From Actinomycetota bacterium (GTDB lineage Bacteria > Actinomycetota > Thermoleophilia > Gaiellales > Gaiellaceae), in contig CANFDS010000003.1 in assembly GCA_947445525.1 (NCBI GenBank), forward strand, positions 1 to 64,000: 64,000 nucleotides of DNA, read 5' to 3'. Shown here piece by piece: positions 30,199-39,240 of this stretch; position 1 is the stretch's first letter, and each line of letters starts with the position of its first letter. The notes beneath the pieces are model-generated. The model did no database searches and was not told the origin of the DNA. It saw only the letters and a list, made by a program, of their open reading frames with translations. The position numbers and the translations under genes are program-made.

Positions 30199-31211
30199 CA
30201 GCCGCGGAAGAACTTGAAGTAGTAGCGGTAGTACAGCGCGAAGCCGCCCGCGCAGAGGATCGCCGCGATGATCCAGAAGCGCACCATGATCTTCGTCTCC
30301 GACCACGACTTCATCTCGAAGTGGTGGTGAATCGGCGCCATCAGGAACACCCGTTTGCCGTAGCGCTTGAACGAGGCGACCTGGATGATCACCGAGAGCG
30401 CCTCGATCAGGAAGATGCCCCCGATGAACAGCAGCAGCACCTCCGTCTTCATGACGATTGCGAAGCCGGCGAGCGCCCCGCCCAGGGCCATCGAGCCGGT
30501 GTCCCCCATGAAGACCTCGGCCGGAAAGGCGTTGAACCAGATGAAGCCGACGATGCCGCCGATCAGCGCTGCGCAGAGGATGGCCAGGTCGAGGTAGAGC
30601 TGGTTTCGGCTGCCGGGCGGCCCCGAGCGGATGTACGCGATCACGATCATCGAGAGAAAGGTGAAGAGGGCGATCACGCCGGTACCGCCCGCGAGGCCGT
30701 CGAGGCCGTCGGTCAGGTTCACCCCGTTGGCGGCGCCCGCGATGATCAGAAAGAGGAAGGGGTACCAGCCGTACGAGAGCGGCAGCGAGACGTCGGCGAT
30801 CGGGATGTAGACCGAGGTCGAGAAGCCACGGTGCTGGAGGACGATCGAGACGACCACCGTGATCAGGGCGAGCAGCAGGAGCTTCCAGCGGCCGGAGAGG
30901 CCGAGCGAACGGCGCTTCGTCAGCTTTGCCCAGTCGTCGACGAAGCCGATCGCAGCGCAGCCCATCGTGATGAAGAGGACGAGCAGCGCGTTCGTCGTGT
31001 AGCGGTTGAGCGCAAGGAAGGGGATGATGGCCGCCACCAGGAAGAGCAGACCGCCCATCGTCGGCGTGCCCTGCTTGGCCCGGTGGTGCTGTGGCCCGTC
31101 CTCGCGGATCGGCTGCCCGAAGGTGTTCGTGCGCAGGAACTCGATGAACTTCGGGCCCGCGGCGATCGAGATCGCGAGCGCGATGAGTGCAGAGACGACG
31201 ATCCTAACCAT
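30198..31211 (-). CDS. mraY: Phospho-N-acetylmuramoyl-pentapeptide-transferase
   Basis: DGPQHHRAKQGTPTMGGLLF; GFVDDWAKL; NLTDGLDGLAGG; VFMGDTGSMALGG; PIHHHFEMKSWSETKIMVRFW. Confidence 0.96.
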   Translation of the reverse strand: MVRIVVSALIALAISIAAGPKFIEFLRTNTFGQPIREDGPQHHRAKQGTPTMGGLLFLVAAIIPFLALNRYTTNALLVLFITMGCAAIGFVDDWAKLTKRRSLGLSGRWKLLLLALITVVVSIVLQHRGFSTSVYIPIADVSLPLSYGWYPFLFLIIAGAANGVNLTDGLDGLAGGTGVIALFTFLSMIVIAYIRSGPPGSRNQLYLDLAILCAALIGGIVGFIWFNAFPAEVFMGDTGSMALGGALAGFAIVMKTEVLLLFIGGIFLIEALSVIIQVASFKRYGKRVFLMAPIHHHFEMKSWSETKIMVRFWIIAAILCAGGFALYYRYYFKFFRG

Positions 31212-31224
31212 CGTGCCTAGGTTC

Positions 31225-32514
31225 TCAGACGGCTCGGAGGGCGTCGGCCACGCGCTCCAGCCCCATCGACCGTGACGCCTTCACGAGCACGTGGTCGCCG
31301 GGCCGGAGAGACGTACGGGCGAGGGCGATCGCGGCGTCGGCGTCGGGCGCCCAGGCACCCGGCGGCCCCTCGTCGAGGTAGTGCCGGCCCAGCTCGCCGA
31401 CGGCGACCAGCTCGTCGACGCCGAGCTCACGCGCGATCCGCCCGAGCTCACGGTGCAGCTGCGGCCCCGTCGGGCCGAGCTCGGCCATCGTGCCGAGGAT
31501 GGCGACGCGCCGACGGCCGTGCGCCCGTCGCGCCTGGTGCTCGAGCGCGGCGCGCAGCGAGCCGGGATTGGCGTTGTAGGCATCGTTGACGAGGACACCG
31601 CCGCCGGCGAGCGGATACTCCTCGCCGCGCCAGGCCGCCAGCACGAGCCGCGAGGCGCCCTCGGCCGCCCGGTCGAGTGGCAGGCCGAGCGCGTCGTAGG
31701 CGACGAGCGCGGCCAGCGCGTTCTGGGCCTGGTGCATAGACGTAAAGCTCCAGTCGAGGGTGAGCCTTTGGCCGGCCAGGTCGAAGGTCACGCGACTGCC
31801 CCCGGCGGACTCCTCGAGCTCGACCACCCGATAGGCCGCGCCCGGTCCGGTGCGACGCAGCTCGATGTCGTCGCGCTGCAGCCATGGCTCGAGCTCGCGC
31901 ACGCCGTCGGGCACGACCGCGATGCCTCCCGGCACGAGCCCGGCGACGATCTCTGCCTTGGCGCGGGCAACGTTCCCGAGCGAGCCGAGCAGCTCGAGGT
32001 GCGCCGGTGCGATCGACGTGATGACCGCCACGTCCGGCGCAGCGATGGAGCAGAGCGAGGCGATCTGGCCCAACCCGCGCATCGCCAGCTCGAGCACGAC
32101 GAGCTCGGTGTCCGGCTCGACACGACAGAGGGTGAGCGGCACGCCGATCTCGTTGTTGAAGCTGTTCTCGGCCGCGACGGTGCGGCGGACAGGCCCGCAG
32201 AGGGCCGCCAGGATGTCCTTCGTCGAGGTCTTGCCGTTGGAGCCGGTGATTCCGACGACGCGCGCCCTGGAGCGAGCGCGCACGGCACGGCCGAGCGCCG
32301 CCAGGGCCTCGTGCTCATCGTCCGGGAGCAGGGTAGCTGCGGCCCCGGCGGCGAGCGCCTGGCCGCGGAACTCCACACCCCTGCCGATCGCGACGAAGAG
32401 GTAGCCAGGCCGCACCGCGCGCGAGTCGATCGTCACCCCCGCGACCGACGTGGCCCCGGCGGCAGCGTCGATCACGCCGAGGCCGACAAGTTCGGCGAGC
32501 GGCAGCGGGATCAC
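31225..32514 (-). CDS. murF: UDP-N-acetylmuramoyl-tripeptide--D-alanyl-D-alanine ligase
   Basis: IDSRAVRPGYLFVAIG; VGITGSNGKTSTKDILAAL; NSFNNEIGVPLTL; NDAYNANPGSLRAAL. Confidence 0.95.
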   Translation of the reverse strand: MIPLPLAELVGLGVIDAAAGATSVAGVTIDSRAVRPGYLFVAIGRGVEFRGQALAAGAAATLLPDDEHEALAALGRAVRARSRARVVGITGSNGKTSTKDILAALCGPVRRTVAAENSFNNEIGVPLTLCRVEPDTELVVLELAMRGLGQIASLCSIAAPDVAVITSIAPAHLELLGSLGNVARAKAEIVAGLVPGGIAVVPDGVRELEPWLQRDDIELRRTGPGAAYRVVELEESAGGSRVTFDLAGQRLTLDWSFTSMHQAQNALAALVAYDALGLPLDRAAEGASRLVLAAWRGEEYPLAGGGVLVNDAYNANPGSLRAALEHQARRAHGRRRVAILGTMAELGPTGPQLHRELGRIARELGVDELVAVGELGRHYLDEGPPGAWAPDADAAIALARTSLRPGDHVLVKASRSMGLERVADALRAV

Positions 32515-34031
32515 GGCGTCGCTCCTGCCGGGCAGCCTGCAGCGCCACCACCGGCCGCGCCACCACGCGACACTCCCCGGCCCAGCGCCCGCAGGGCCTC
32601 CGCCGCGACCACACGGTCGTCGAACGCGTGCGTCACCCCCGCCACCTCCTGCCCCTGCTCGTGGCCCTTGCCCGCAATCACGACGATGTCGCCCGCCCGC
32701 GCCTGCCCGACAGCCCGGGCGATCGCAGCGCTCCTTTCACTCTCGACCTCTACCTCAGCTATAGATCCGTCCACCACCTCGGCGATGATCGACTCCGGCC
32801 GCTCGCTGCGCGGGTTGTCGGAGGTGACGATGGCGATGTCGGCCTGCTGGCTCGCAATCCGCCCCATCTCGGGCCGCTTGCCGCGATCGCGATCGCCACC
32901 GGCACCGAAGACGGCGATCACCCGGCCACCGGTCGCCCGCGCCAGCTCCCGCGCCGTGAGCAGCACGTTCTCGAGACCAGCCGGCGTGTGCGCATAGTCG
33001 ACGACTACAGTAAAGGGCTGCCCCTCGTCGACCGCCTCGAAGCGGCCGGGCACCCCGGGCAGTGCCGCGATGCCCACCGAGATCGCCTCGGCCGGCAGCC
33101 CGAGCAGCAGGCTCACTGCAACGGCGCCGAGCACGTTCTCAACGTTGAAGCGGCCACGGAGACGGCTCTCGACATGCACGCCGCCCGCGGTGAAGCGGGC
33201 GCCCGCCCCATCGAGCTGCAGGCCCTCGGGCCGCACGTCGGCGTCGTCGGCAAAGCCGAAGGTGAGGAGCGGTGCCTCCCCGCGGGCACGGAGCTCACCG
33301 GCGAGCCTCCGCCCCCACGGATCAGCGCTGTTGACGGCCGCGGGCGGCGGCGCGGCGGCAGCAGGGACGAACAGGAGCCGCTTCGCCTCGAAGTACCGCT
33401 CCATCGTGCCGTGGAAGTCGAGATGATCCTGGGTGAGGTTCGTGAAGGCCAGCGCGGCGAAGCGGGTGCCGTCGAGGCGGTGGAGCGCTGCAGCGATCGA
33501 CGACGCCTCCATCGCGCAGGCCTGGTCGCCGGCCGCGAGCATGTCGCGGAACGCGCGCTGGAGATCGATCGCCTCGGGCGTCGTCCGCGCCAGCGGCCGC
33601 ACCTCGCCGCCGACCCGGCTCTCGACGGTACCGAGCAGTCCTGTCTGCAGCCCGGCGGCCCCGAGGATCGAGGCGAGCAGGTACGCCGTCGTCGTCTTGC
33701 CGTTCGTCCCGGTGACGCCGGCGACCCGGAGCTCGCGCGTCGGCTCGCCGAAGAACGCAGCCGCCGCCACGGCCATCGCCCGGCGGGCATCTGCCACCAG
33801 GAGCTGGGGCACGGGCAGCGGCAGCGGCCGCTCGCAGACGAGCGCCACGGCGCCGGCAGCCACTGCCTCGGCCGCGAAGTCGTGCCCGTCGTGCCGGAGG
33901 CCGGGGACGCAGAAGAAGAGCGCGCCGGGCCGCACTGCGCGGCCGTCGTAGGCGAGGTCGCGCACACCGACCGAGGCGCGCTTGACGACGCCGGTCGGAG
34001 CGAGCGCCGTGATCAGCCGCTCCAGGTTCAT
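32511..34031 (-). CDS. murE: UDP-N-acetylmuramoyl-L-alanyl-D-glutamate ligase
   Basis: DLAYDGRAVRPGALFFCVPG; VTGTNGKTTTAYLLASIL; TPEAIDLQRAF; TNLTQDHLDFHGTMERYFEAKRLLF; SDNPRSERPESI. Confidence 0.95.
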   Translation of the reverse strand: MNLERLITALAPTGVVKRASVGVRDLAYDGRAVRPGALFFCVPGLRHDGHDFAAEAVAAGAVALVCERPLPLPVPQLLVADARRAMAVAAAAFFGEPTRELRVAGVTGTNGKTTTAYLLASILGAAGLQTGLLGTVESRVGGEVRPLARTTPEAIDLQRAFRDMLAAGDQACAMEASSIAAALHRLDGTRFAALAFTNLTQDHLDFHGTMERYFEAKRLLFVPAAAAPPPAAVNSADPWGRRLAGELRARGEAPLLTFGFADDADVRPEGLQLDGAGARFTAGGVHVESRLRGRFNVENVLGAVAVSLLLGLPAEAISVGIAALPGVPGRFEAVDEGQPFTVVVDYAHTPAGLENVLLTARELARATGGRVIAVFGAGGDRDRGKRPEMGRIASQQADIAIVTSDNPRSERPESIIAEVVDGSIAEVEVESERSAAIARAVGQARAGDIVVIAGKGHEQGQEVAGVTHAFDDRVVAAEALRALGRGVSRGGAAGGGAAGCPAGATP

Positions 34032-34083
34032 CCGGAAGCGAGTCTAGCCGTGGCTGCCGCAGGAGGCGGGCAGCGGATGGCCG

Positions 34084-35871
34084 TCAGCCGGCGGTAGCGG
34101 CGGGTGCGGTTGCCGGCGCGGGCGGGGCCACCGGTGCGTCCGGTTGCACCTCGTAGTACTGCAGCGCGAAGCGGGAGATCTGCTGGAAGGCGGGCGCGGC
34201 GACGACCGAGCCAAAGATCGCTCCCTGCGGCTCGTCCACCATCACCAGCACGACGAAGCGCGGCTTCGATGCCGGCACGAAGCCGACGAACGACGCCACG
34301 TACTTGCCCTCGGCGTAGCCGCCGCGCGGGTCGGGCTTCTCGGCGGTGCCTGTCTTGCCGGCGACGAGGTAGCCAGGGATGGCCGCGGACTTGCCGGTGC
34401 CCTCGCTAACGACGTTTGTCAGCATGCCGACGACCTCATGGGCGAGCGGCGCCGAGACGACACGCGTCTTCTCGACTTTCGTGGGCGTGCCGCCGATGCT
34501 CTGCACCAGGCGCGGCGTGATGCGTATGCCGCCGTTGGCGATCGTCGCGTACGCGGTCGCCATCTGCAGCGGCGTAACGGCGATGCCCTGGCCGATCGGC
34601 ACGTTGCCGATGGTGGAGCCCGACCAGTCCGCCTTCGGCAGCAGGATGCCGGGGCTCTCGCCGGGGAAGTCGATGCCGGTGACCTTGCCAAAGCCGAAGC
34701 GGTCGATCCAGGACGACAGCCGATCCTTGCCGAGCTTCTCGGCCAGCGTGATGACGCCGACGTTCGACGAGCGGGCGAGGATGTCGCGCACGGAGAACCA
34801 CTCGGTGGGGCGCTCCTCGGCGTCGTGGACGACCCGGTCGGCAACCTGGATCTCGTACGGCAGGTTGAACTTCGTCGCCGGGGTGACGAGCCGGTCGCCG
34901 AGGGCGCCGGTGATGGTCACGAGCTTGAAGGTCGAGCCCGGCTCGTAGGTGTCCGTGACGGCGCGGTTGCGCTGTCGCGCCGGCCCAGCCTGCGGGTACC
35001 GGTTGGCGTCGAAGCCCGGCGCATTGGCCATCGCCAGCACCTCGCCGGTGCGCGGGTCGAGCACGACGGCCGCGGCGGACTTCGCGTGCCACTCCTTCAC
35101 CGTGGCGCGCAGGACAGCCTCGGTCTGGGCCTGGATGGTGTGGTCGATCGAGAGCACGACGCTCTGCCCCTGGCGCTCCGGCACCGAGCGGACGACGTCG
35201 AGCGTCGTGCCATGGGGATCCCGGATGACGGTCTGGCTTCCCGGATGCCCGACCAGGATCTGGTCGAGCGACACCTCGACGCCTGCGAGCCCGCGGTTGT
35301 CGAGGCCCGCGAAGCCGAGCACGTGGGCGGCGACGTTCCGCTGCGGATACGAGCGCCGCTCCTCGGCGTAAGACCCGAGTCCGGCCAGCTTCTTCTTCTC
35401 GAGCTGCGCCGCCTTGATCGGATCGGCCTGGCGAGCGACGTAGACGAAGTGGCTGGCCTTGCTCTGCAACGCCTTGTAGAGCCGGTTCGGGTCGACCCCG
35501 AGCGCCTCCTGGGCCGCGATCGCGACGGCTCGCGCATCCTTGACCTGGCGCGGATCGGCGTACACCGTGGTCGCCTGCTCGCCGATCGCGAGCTCGACAC
35601 CGTTGCGGTCGAAGATGGTACCGCGGCCGGCAGGAATGACAACGGTCTGCGTGTGCTGCTGGGTCGCTATCGCCTTGAGCGAGGGCCCACGCACCGCCTG
35701 CAGCCAGAAGGCGCGACCCAGCGCGACGACGAAGAGCGCGACGAAGACGAAGAGGAGGAGCCTGATCCGGCGGTTGACGAGCTTCGCAGACGCGACGCCC
35801 CCGCGCTGGCTGCGCCGGCGACGGACGGGTGCGGTTCGGGCTGCCGGCCCGGCTGCGCCCGCGCGGGCTAC
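34084..35871 (-). CDS. ftsI: Peptidoglycan D,D-transpeptidase FtsI / PBP; 5' end unresolved (first canonical in-frame start is 35694)
   Basis: GRGTIFDRNGVELA; YEPGSTFKLVTITGAL (SxxK); RSSNVG; VAGKTGTAEKPD (KTG); TM segment NRRIRLLLFVFVALFVVALGRAFWLQAVRGPS lies upstream of 35694 in frame. Confidence 0.88.
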   Translation of the reverse strand, partial: VARAGAAGPAARTAPVRRRRSQRGGVASAKLVNRRIRLLLFVFVALFVVALGRAFWLQAVRGPSLKAIATQQHTQTVVIPAGRGTIFDRNGVELAIGEQATTVYADPRQVKDARAVAIAAQEALGVDPNRLYKALQSKASHFVYVARQADPIKAAQLEKKKLAGLGSYAEERRSYPQRNVAAHVLGFAGLDNRGLAGVEVSLDQILVGHPGSQTVIRDPHGTTLDVVRSVPERQGQSVVLSIDHTIQAQTEAVLRATVKEWHAKSAAAVVLDPRTGEVLAMANAPGFDANRYPQAGPARQRNRAVTDTYEPGSTFKLVTITGALGDRLVTPATKFNLPYEIQVADRVVHDAEERPTEWFSVRDILARSSNVGVITLAEKLGKDRLSSWIDRFGFGKVTGIDFPGESPGILLPKADWSGSTIGNVPIGQGIAVTPLQMATAYATIANGGIRITPRLVQSIGGTPTKVEKTRVVSAPLAHEVVGMLTNVVSEGTGKSAAIPGYLVAGKTGTAEKPDPRGGYAEGKYVASFVGFVPASKPRFVVLVMVDEPQGAIFGSVVAAPAFQQISRFALQYYEVQPDAPVAPPAPATAPAATAG

Positions 35872-36323
35872 TTCGCACTCCGGAGGTCGAGGAACGTCGT
35901 CTCCTGCGCCGATGCCGGCACGAGGCCGAACGAGCGCTGGGCAAGCCCTTCGATGCGCGATGCGGCCACCGCGGCGGACACCCGCGAGGCAAGGCTCGCG
36001 TTCTCGGCCCGTAGCCGCGTACGCTCCCGGGTCGCCTGGTCGAGCTGGACGTTCTGGCGCAGCGCGACGACGCTTACCGCGACGACGCCCGTCAGCAGCA
36101 GGCCCGCGACGCCGATCCAGAACACGCCGAAGCTGAGGCGTCGCTGCTGCTGGGCCCCGGCACGCGCCTGCGGGCGTGCAACGGCCGTCGAGCGGGTGCG
36201 CTCCGCCGGGGTTGTGGGGCGCGCCTGACCGGGCGGGTGGGCCTTGGGGCGCGGCTGGCGCGGCAGCTGCGCCGGTGCGGCAGCGGCGGATGCCCGACTC
36301 GCGGCACGGGCAGCAGGGCTCAT
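35868..36323 (-). CDS. ftsL: FtsL-like septum formation protein
   Basis: Basic/Ala/Pro N-terminus, one TM (FGVFWIGVAGLLLTGVVAVSVVAL), coiled-coil LRQNVQLDQATRERTRLRAENASLASRVS; between rsmH and ftsI. Confidence 0.8.
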   Translation of the reverse strand: MSPAARAASRASAAAAPAQLPRQPRPKAHPPGQARPTTPAERTRSTAVARPQARAGAQQQRRLSFGVFWIGVAGLLLTGVVAVSVVALRQNVQLDQATRERTRLRAENASLASRVSAAVAASRIEGLAQRSFGLVPASAQETTFLDLRSAK

Positions 36324-37279
36324 CCGACCTTCATCACGCCGCGGAGGCGGGCCGACGCGGCACGCGGATTGACGGCAACCTCGCGGGTGCCCGGGCGGAG
36401 GGCGCGCGGCGTCAGTAGGCGCACCTCGGGGTCGCGGCTGCAGGCGCAGATCGGGAAGTCGGGCGGGCAGATGCAGCCCTTCGCCTCGGCGCGGAAGAAC
36501 TGCTTGACGATGCGATCCTCGAGCGAGTGGAACGCGATCACGGCGAGGCGGCCGCCGGGACGCAGCATGTCCACGGCTGCCGGCAGCGCGTCCTCGAGCG
36601 AGACGAGCTCGTCGTTGACGGCGATGCGCAGGGCCTGGAAGACGCGCTTCGCCGGATGCCCCTCGCCGAAGCGGGCGGGCGCGGGGATCGCATGCTTGAT
36701 CACGTCGACAAGATCGAGGGTGCGCTCGAAAGGCTGCTCGCGGCGGCGGCGCACGATCGCGCGCACGATCTGGCGCGCGTAGCGCTCCTCGCCGTACGTG
36801 TGGAAGATCTTGACCAGCTCCTTCTCGGGCCACTCGTTGACGAGGTCGGCCGCCGAGATCTCGTCGGACGGATCCATCCGCATGTCGAGCGGCGCGTCGG
36901 CGGCGTAGGAGAACCCACGCTCGGGCGTGTCGATCTGCATCGACGAGACACCGAGGTCGAGCAGGATCGCGTCCGCCTTCACGTCGTTGGCGCAGAGCTG
37001 CTGGAGGACGAGCGAGAAGTCGCCGCGGAGGAAGCGCGTCTGCGCGGGGGTCGTCTGCTCGAAGCGGGCGAAGTAGTCGCGGGCGCCAGGGTCGCGGTCG
37101 ATCGCGATCAGCTTGCCGCGTCCCTGCAGGTCGGCGGCGAGCAGGGTCGAGTGGCCGCCCGAGCCGAAGGTACCGTCGATGACGGTCTCACCAGGCTGCA
37201 CCGCGAGGAGGTCACGTACCTCCTCCGCGAGCACCGGGACGTGATCAGTCGCGCTTGGTCGCAAGACGCTCGGCAACAT
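36320..37279 (-). CDS. rsmH: 16S rRNA (cytosine1402-N4)-methyltransferase
   Basis: DHVPVLAEEVRDLLAVQPGETVIDGTFGSGGHSTLLA; ILLDLGVSSMQIDTPERGFSY; AFHSLEDRIVKQFFR. Confidence 0.95.
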   Translation of the reverse strand: MLPSVLRPSATDHVPVLAEEVRDLLAVQPGETVIDGTFGSGGHSTLLAADLQGRGKLIAIDRDPGARDYFARFEQTTPAQTRFLRGDFSLVLQQLCANDVKADAILLDLGVSSMQIDTPERGFSYAADAPLDMRMDPSDEISAADLVNEWPEKELVKIFHTYGEERYARQIVRAIVRRRREQPFERTLDLVDVIKHAIPAPARFGEGHPAKRVFQALRIAVNDELVSLEDALPAAVDMLRPGGRLAVIAFHSLEDRIVKQFFRAEAKGCICPPDFPICACSRDPEVRLLTPRALRPGTREVAVNPRAASARLRGVMKVG

Positions 37280-37679
37280 GCTCGGCACTCCCTTCCACCT
37301 CTTCGAGGTGCTTGCGCCAGGTGGCCCGGTCCCAGATCTCCAGGTGGTCGTAGACACCTGCCACGACCACGTCCTTCTGCAGGCCGGCGGCCTCGACCAG
37401 CGCGGCGGGAACCATCACGCGACCCTGCTTGTCCGGCTCGACCTCGGCTGCGCCCGAGAAGAAGAAGCGCTGCATCATCCGGGACTCCCGGTTGAGCGGG
37501 TCGAGCGTGGCCAGCCGTGACTCGACGAGCCGATCCCAGTCGGCCTTCGCGTAGGCCGTGATGCAGCCGTCCATACCGCGTGTCAGCACGAGCCCACCCT
37601 GGAAGGCGGCGCGGAACTTCGCCGGCAACGTGAGCCGGCTCTTGTCGTCGATGGTGTGGTCGTATTCGCCGAGAAGCAT
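37245..37679 (-). CDS. mraZ: Transcriptional regulator MraZ
   Basis: MLLGEYDHTIDDKSRLTLPAKFRAAFQGGLVLTRGMDGCITAY...EVEPDKQGRVMVPAALVEAAGL. Confidence 0.96.
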   Translation of the reverse strand: MLLGEYDHTIDDKSRLTLPAKFRAAFQGGLVLTRGMDGCITAYAKADWDRLVESRLATLDPLNRESRMMQRFFFSGAAEVEPDKQGRVMVPAALVEAAGLQKDVVVAGVYDHLEIWDRATWRKHLEEVEGSAEHVAERLATKRD

Positions 37680-37701
37680 GGTCTGCAGGTGGTTTGACCT
37701 A

Positions 37702-37742
37702 CCACGATGCCCCACTTTACTCCACAAACCCCCACTACGCAA
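37702..37742 (-). promoter_or_regulatory. MraZ-box array (four GTGG at exact 10-bp spacing) overlapping candidate promoter TTGCGT-N17-TAAAGT
   Basis: ccac on + strand at 37702, 37712, 37722, 37732; minus strand TTGCGTAGTGGGGGTTTGTGGAGTAAAGTGGGGCATCGTGG. Confidence 0.75.
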
Positions 37743-37809
37743 CACCAATGTTGCAGGAAATCGCCGCGCCGCCCCGACGAGGGGCGACGACGGGCCCCGA
37801 GGGGCTCGC

Positions 37810-37847
37810 CGCAGCGGCCGAGGGACCGGGCGCGCCGGGCCGCTGCG
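37810..37847 (-). terminator. GC-rich hairpin downstream of the PfkB kinase gene (10-bp perfect stem)
   Basis: cgcagcggcc (37810-37819) / ggccgctgcg (37838-37847); no clear U-tract. Confidence 0.4.
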
Positions 37848-37865
37848 CCCGCTGCCCGCCCGCCG

Positions 37866-38684
37866 CTACGCCGACGGCAGGCGGAGCTGGCCCGCGTACG
37901 CGCCGCTGCCGGTGAGCGCGGCCGCGCCACAGCGGGCGCCGAGCGCGAGCGCTTCGTCGCGGCCGAGGCCGGCGCCGAGGCCGTAGGTGACGCCGGCGGC
38001 GAAGGAGTCGCCGCAGCCGTAGGAGTCCACGACGGGCCCCGGGAGCGGCGCCGCCGGGTAGCGGCCGCCGGGCTCGGCACTGCCGCCGGCGACGCCCTCG
38101 GTGCGCACGACGACGCGCGGCGGCGGGTCGAGGTCGCCCGCCGCGTAAGCCTCGCCCGGGTCGCTCGCCGAGCCGATCAGCGCGTCCAGTTCGACGCCGG
38201 ACTCGCGCAGCGTGGCCAGCTCGCGCGGCGTCGCGGTGAGGATGCGGGCCAGCCGCGCCGTGCGTAGCGCGCCGGCGTCGCCGCCGGTGAAGTAGACGGC
38301 ATCGCAGCCCGAGAGCGCCCACCACGGCAGCGTGTCGTCGAGCCGCGGCACGAGCTTGTCGCCGAGCACGGTGATCGTGCGCTCGCCGGCCGCATCGACG
38401 AAGGTGAAGGCCCGCCGCGTCGGCTCGTCGCGGCGCGCGGCGCGCACGCGCACCCCGAGCGCCGTCAGCCGCTCGGCAGCCCTTGCCCCCAGCTCGTCGT
38501 CGCCGAGGGCGGTGTAGAGCTCGCAGCTGCCCGCCAGCCGCGCGATCTGCACCGCCGCGACGGCACCACCGCCGGCGGGCTCCTCCCAGCGGCCGCGCGC
38601 ATGGATGATCTCGCCGGCGAGCGGCACGCGGTCGACGCGGGCGAACTCGACCCACTCGACGTGACCGACGACGGCGAAGCGCAT
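37866..38684 (-). CDS. PfkB-family carbohydrate kinase
   Basis: MRFAVVGHVEWVEFARVDRVPLAGEIIHA...GGGAVAAVQIARL; PVVDSYGCGDSFAAGVTYGLGAG. Confidence 0.88.
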   Translation of the reverse strand: MRFAVVGHVEWVEFARVDRVPLAGEIIHARGRWEEPAGGGAVAAVQIARLAGSCELYTALGDDELGARAAERLTALGVRVRAARRDEPTRRAFTFVDAAGERTITVLGDKLVPRLDDTLPWWALSGCDAVYFTGGDAGALRTARLARILTATPRELATLRESGVELDALIGSASDPGEAYAAGDLDPPPRVVVRTEGVAGGSAEPGGRYPAAPLPGPVVDSYGCGDSFAAGVTYGLGAGLGRDEALALGARCGAAALTGSGAYAGQLRLPSA

Positions 38685-38727
38685 GCTCCCAGTCTCACAT
38701 CCCGACCGCCTCGCCCGTTAGAAGAGG

Positions 38728-39240
38728 GTGATGGCAGTCCCCTCCCCCGCCCCTGTCGCCCCCGCGACCCCGCCGCCCGTGCCGCCGTTCGAGCGCTTCT
38801 ACACGACGCACGCGCCGGAGGTGCTGCGACTGCTGCGGCGGCGGCTCGGCGCCCAGGCCGCCGAGGACGCGTTCCAGGAGACGTTCCTCCGCGCCCTCCG
38901 CGCCTACCCGGGCCTGCGCCATGGCGAGCACCTGCGCGCGTGGGCGCTCACCATCGCGAGCCGCGTAGCGATCGACCTGCTCCGCCGTCCCGGCAGCGCC
39001 GACGAGCCGCCCGACGAGCTCGTCGCCCTCGACGATGAGCCCGCCTACCGCCAGCTCGCCCACCTCACCGACGGCCTCCCACCCACCGAACGTGCAGCCG
39101 TCGTGCTGCGCTACGGCTACGACCTGCCCTACGAAGCGATCGCCGCCGCGCTCGGCTCCTCGCCCGACGCCGCCCGCCAGGCCGCCTCGTCGGGTGTCCG
39201 CCGCCTCCGCCGCACCCATGCCAGCAAGGAGAAGCCATGA
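38728..39240 (+). CDS. ECF-type RNA polymerase sigma factor
   Basis: FERFYTTHAPEVLRLLRRRLG...AEDAFQETFLRALRAYPGL...WALTIASRVAIDLLRR; region 4 LPPTERAAVVLRYGYDLPYEAIAAALGSSPDAARQAASSGVRRLR. Confidence 0.85.
   Translation: MMAVPSPAPVAPATPPPVPPFERFYTTHAPEVLRLLRRRLGAQAAEDAFQETFLRALRAYPGLRHGEHLRAWALTIASRVAIDLLRRPGSADEPPDELVALDDEPAYRQLAHLTDGLPPTERAAVVLRYGYDLPYEAIAAALGSSPDAARQAASSGVRRLRRTHASKEKP

Noticed and set aside
34144-36228. 694-aa plus-strand ORF
   Set aside because: Antisense to ftsI/ftsL, compositional artefact of high GC
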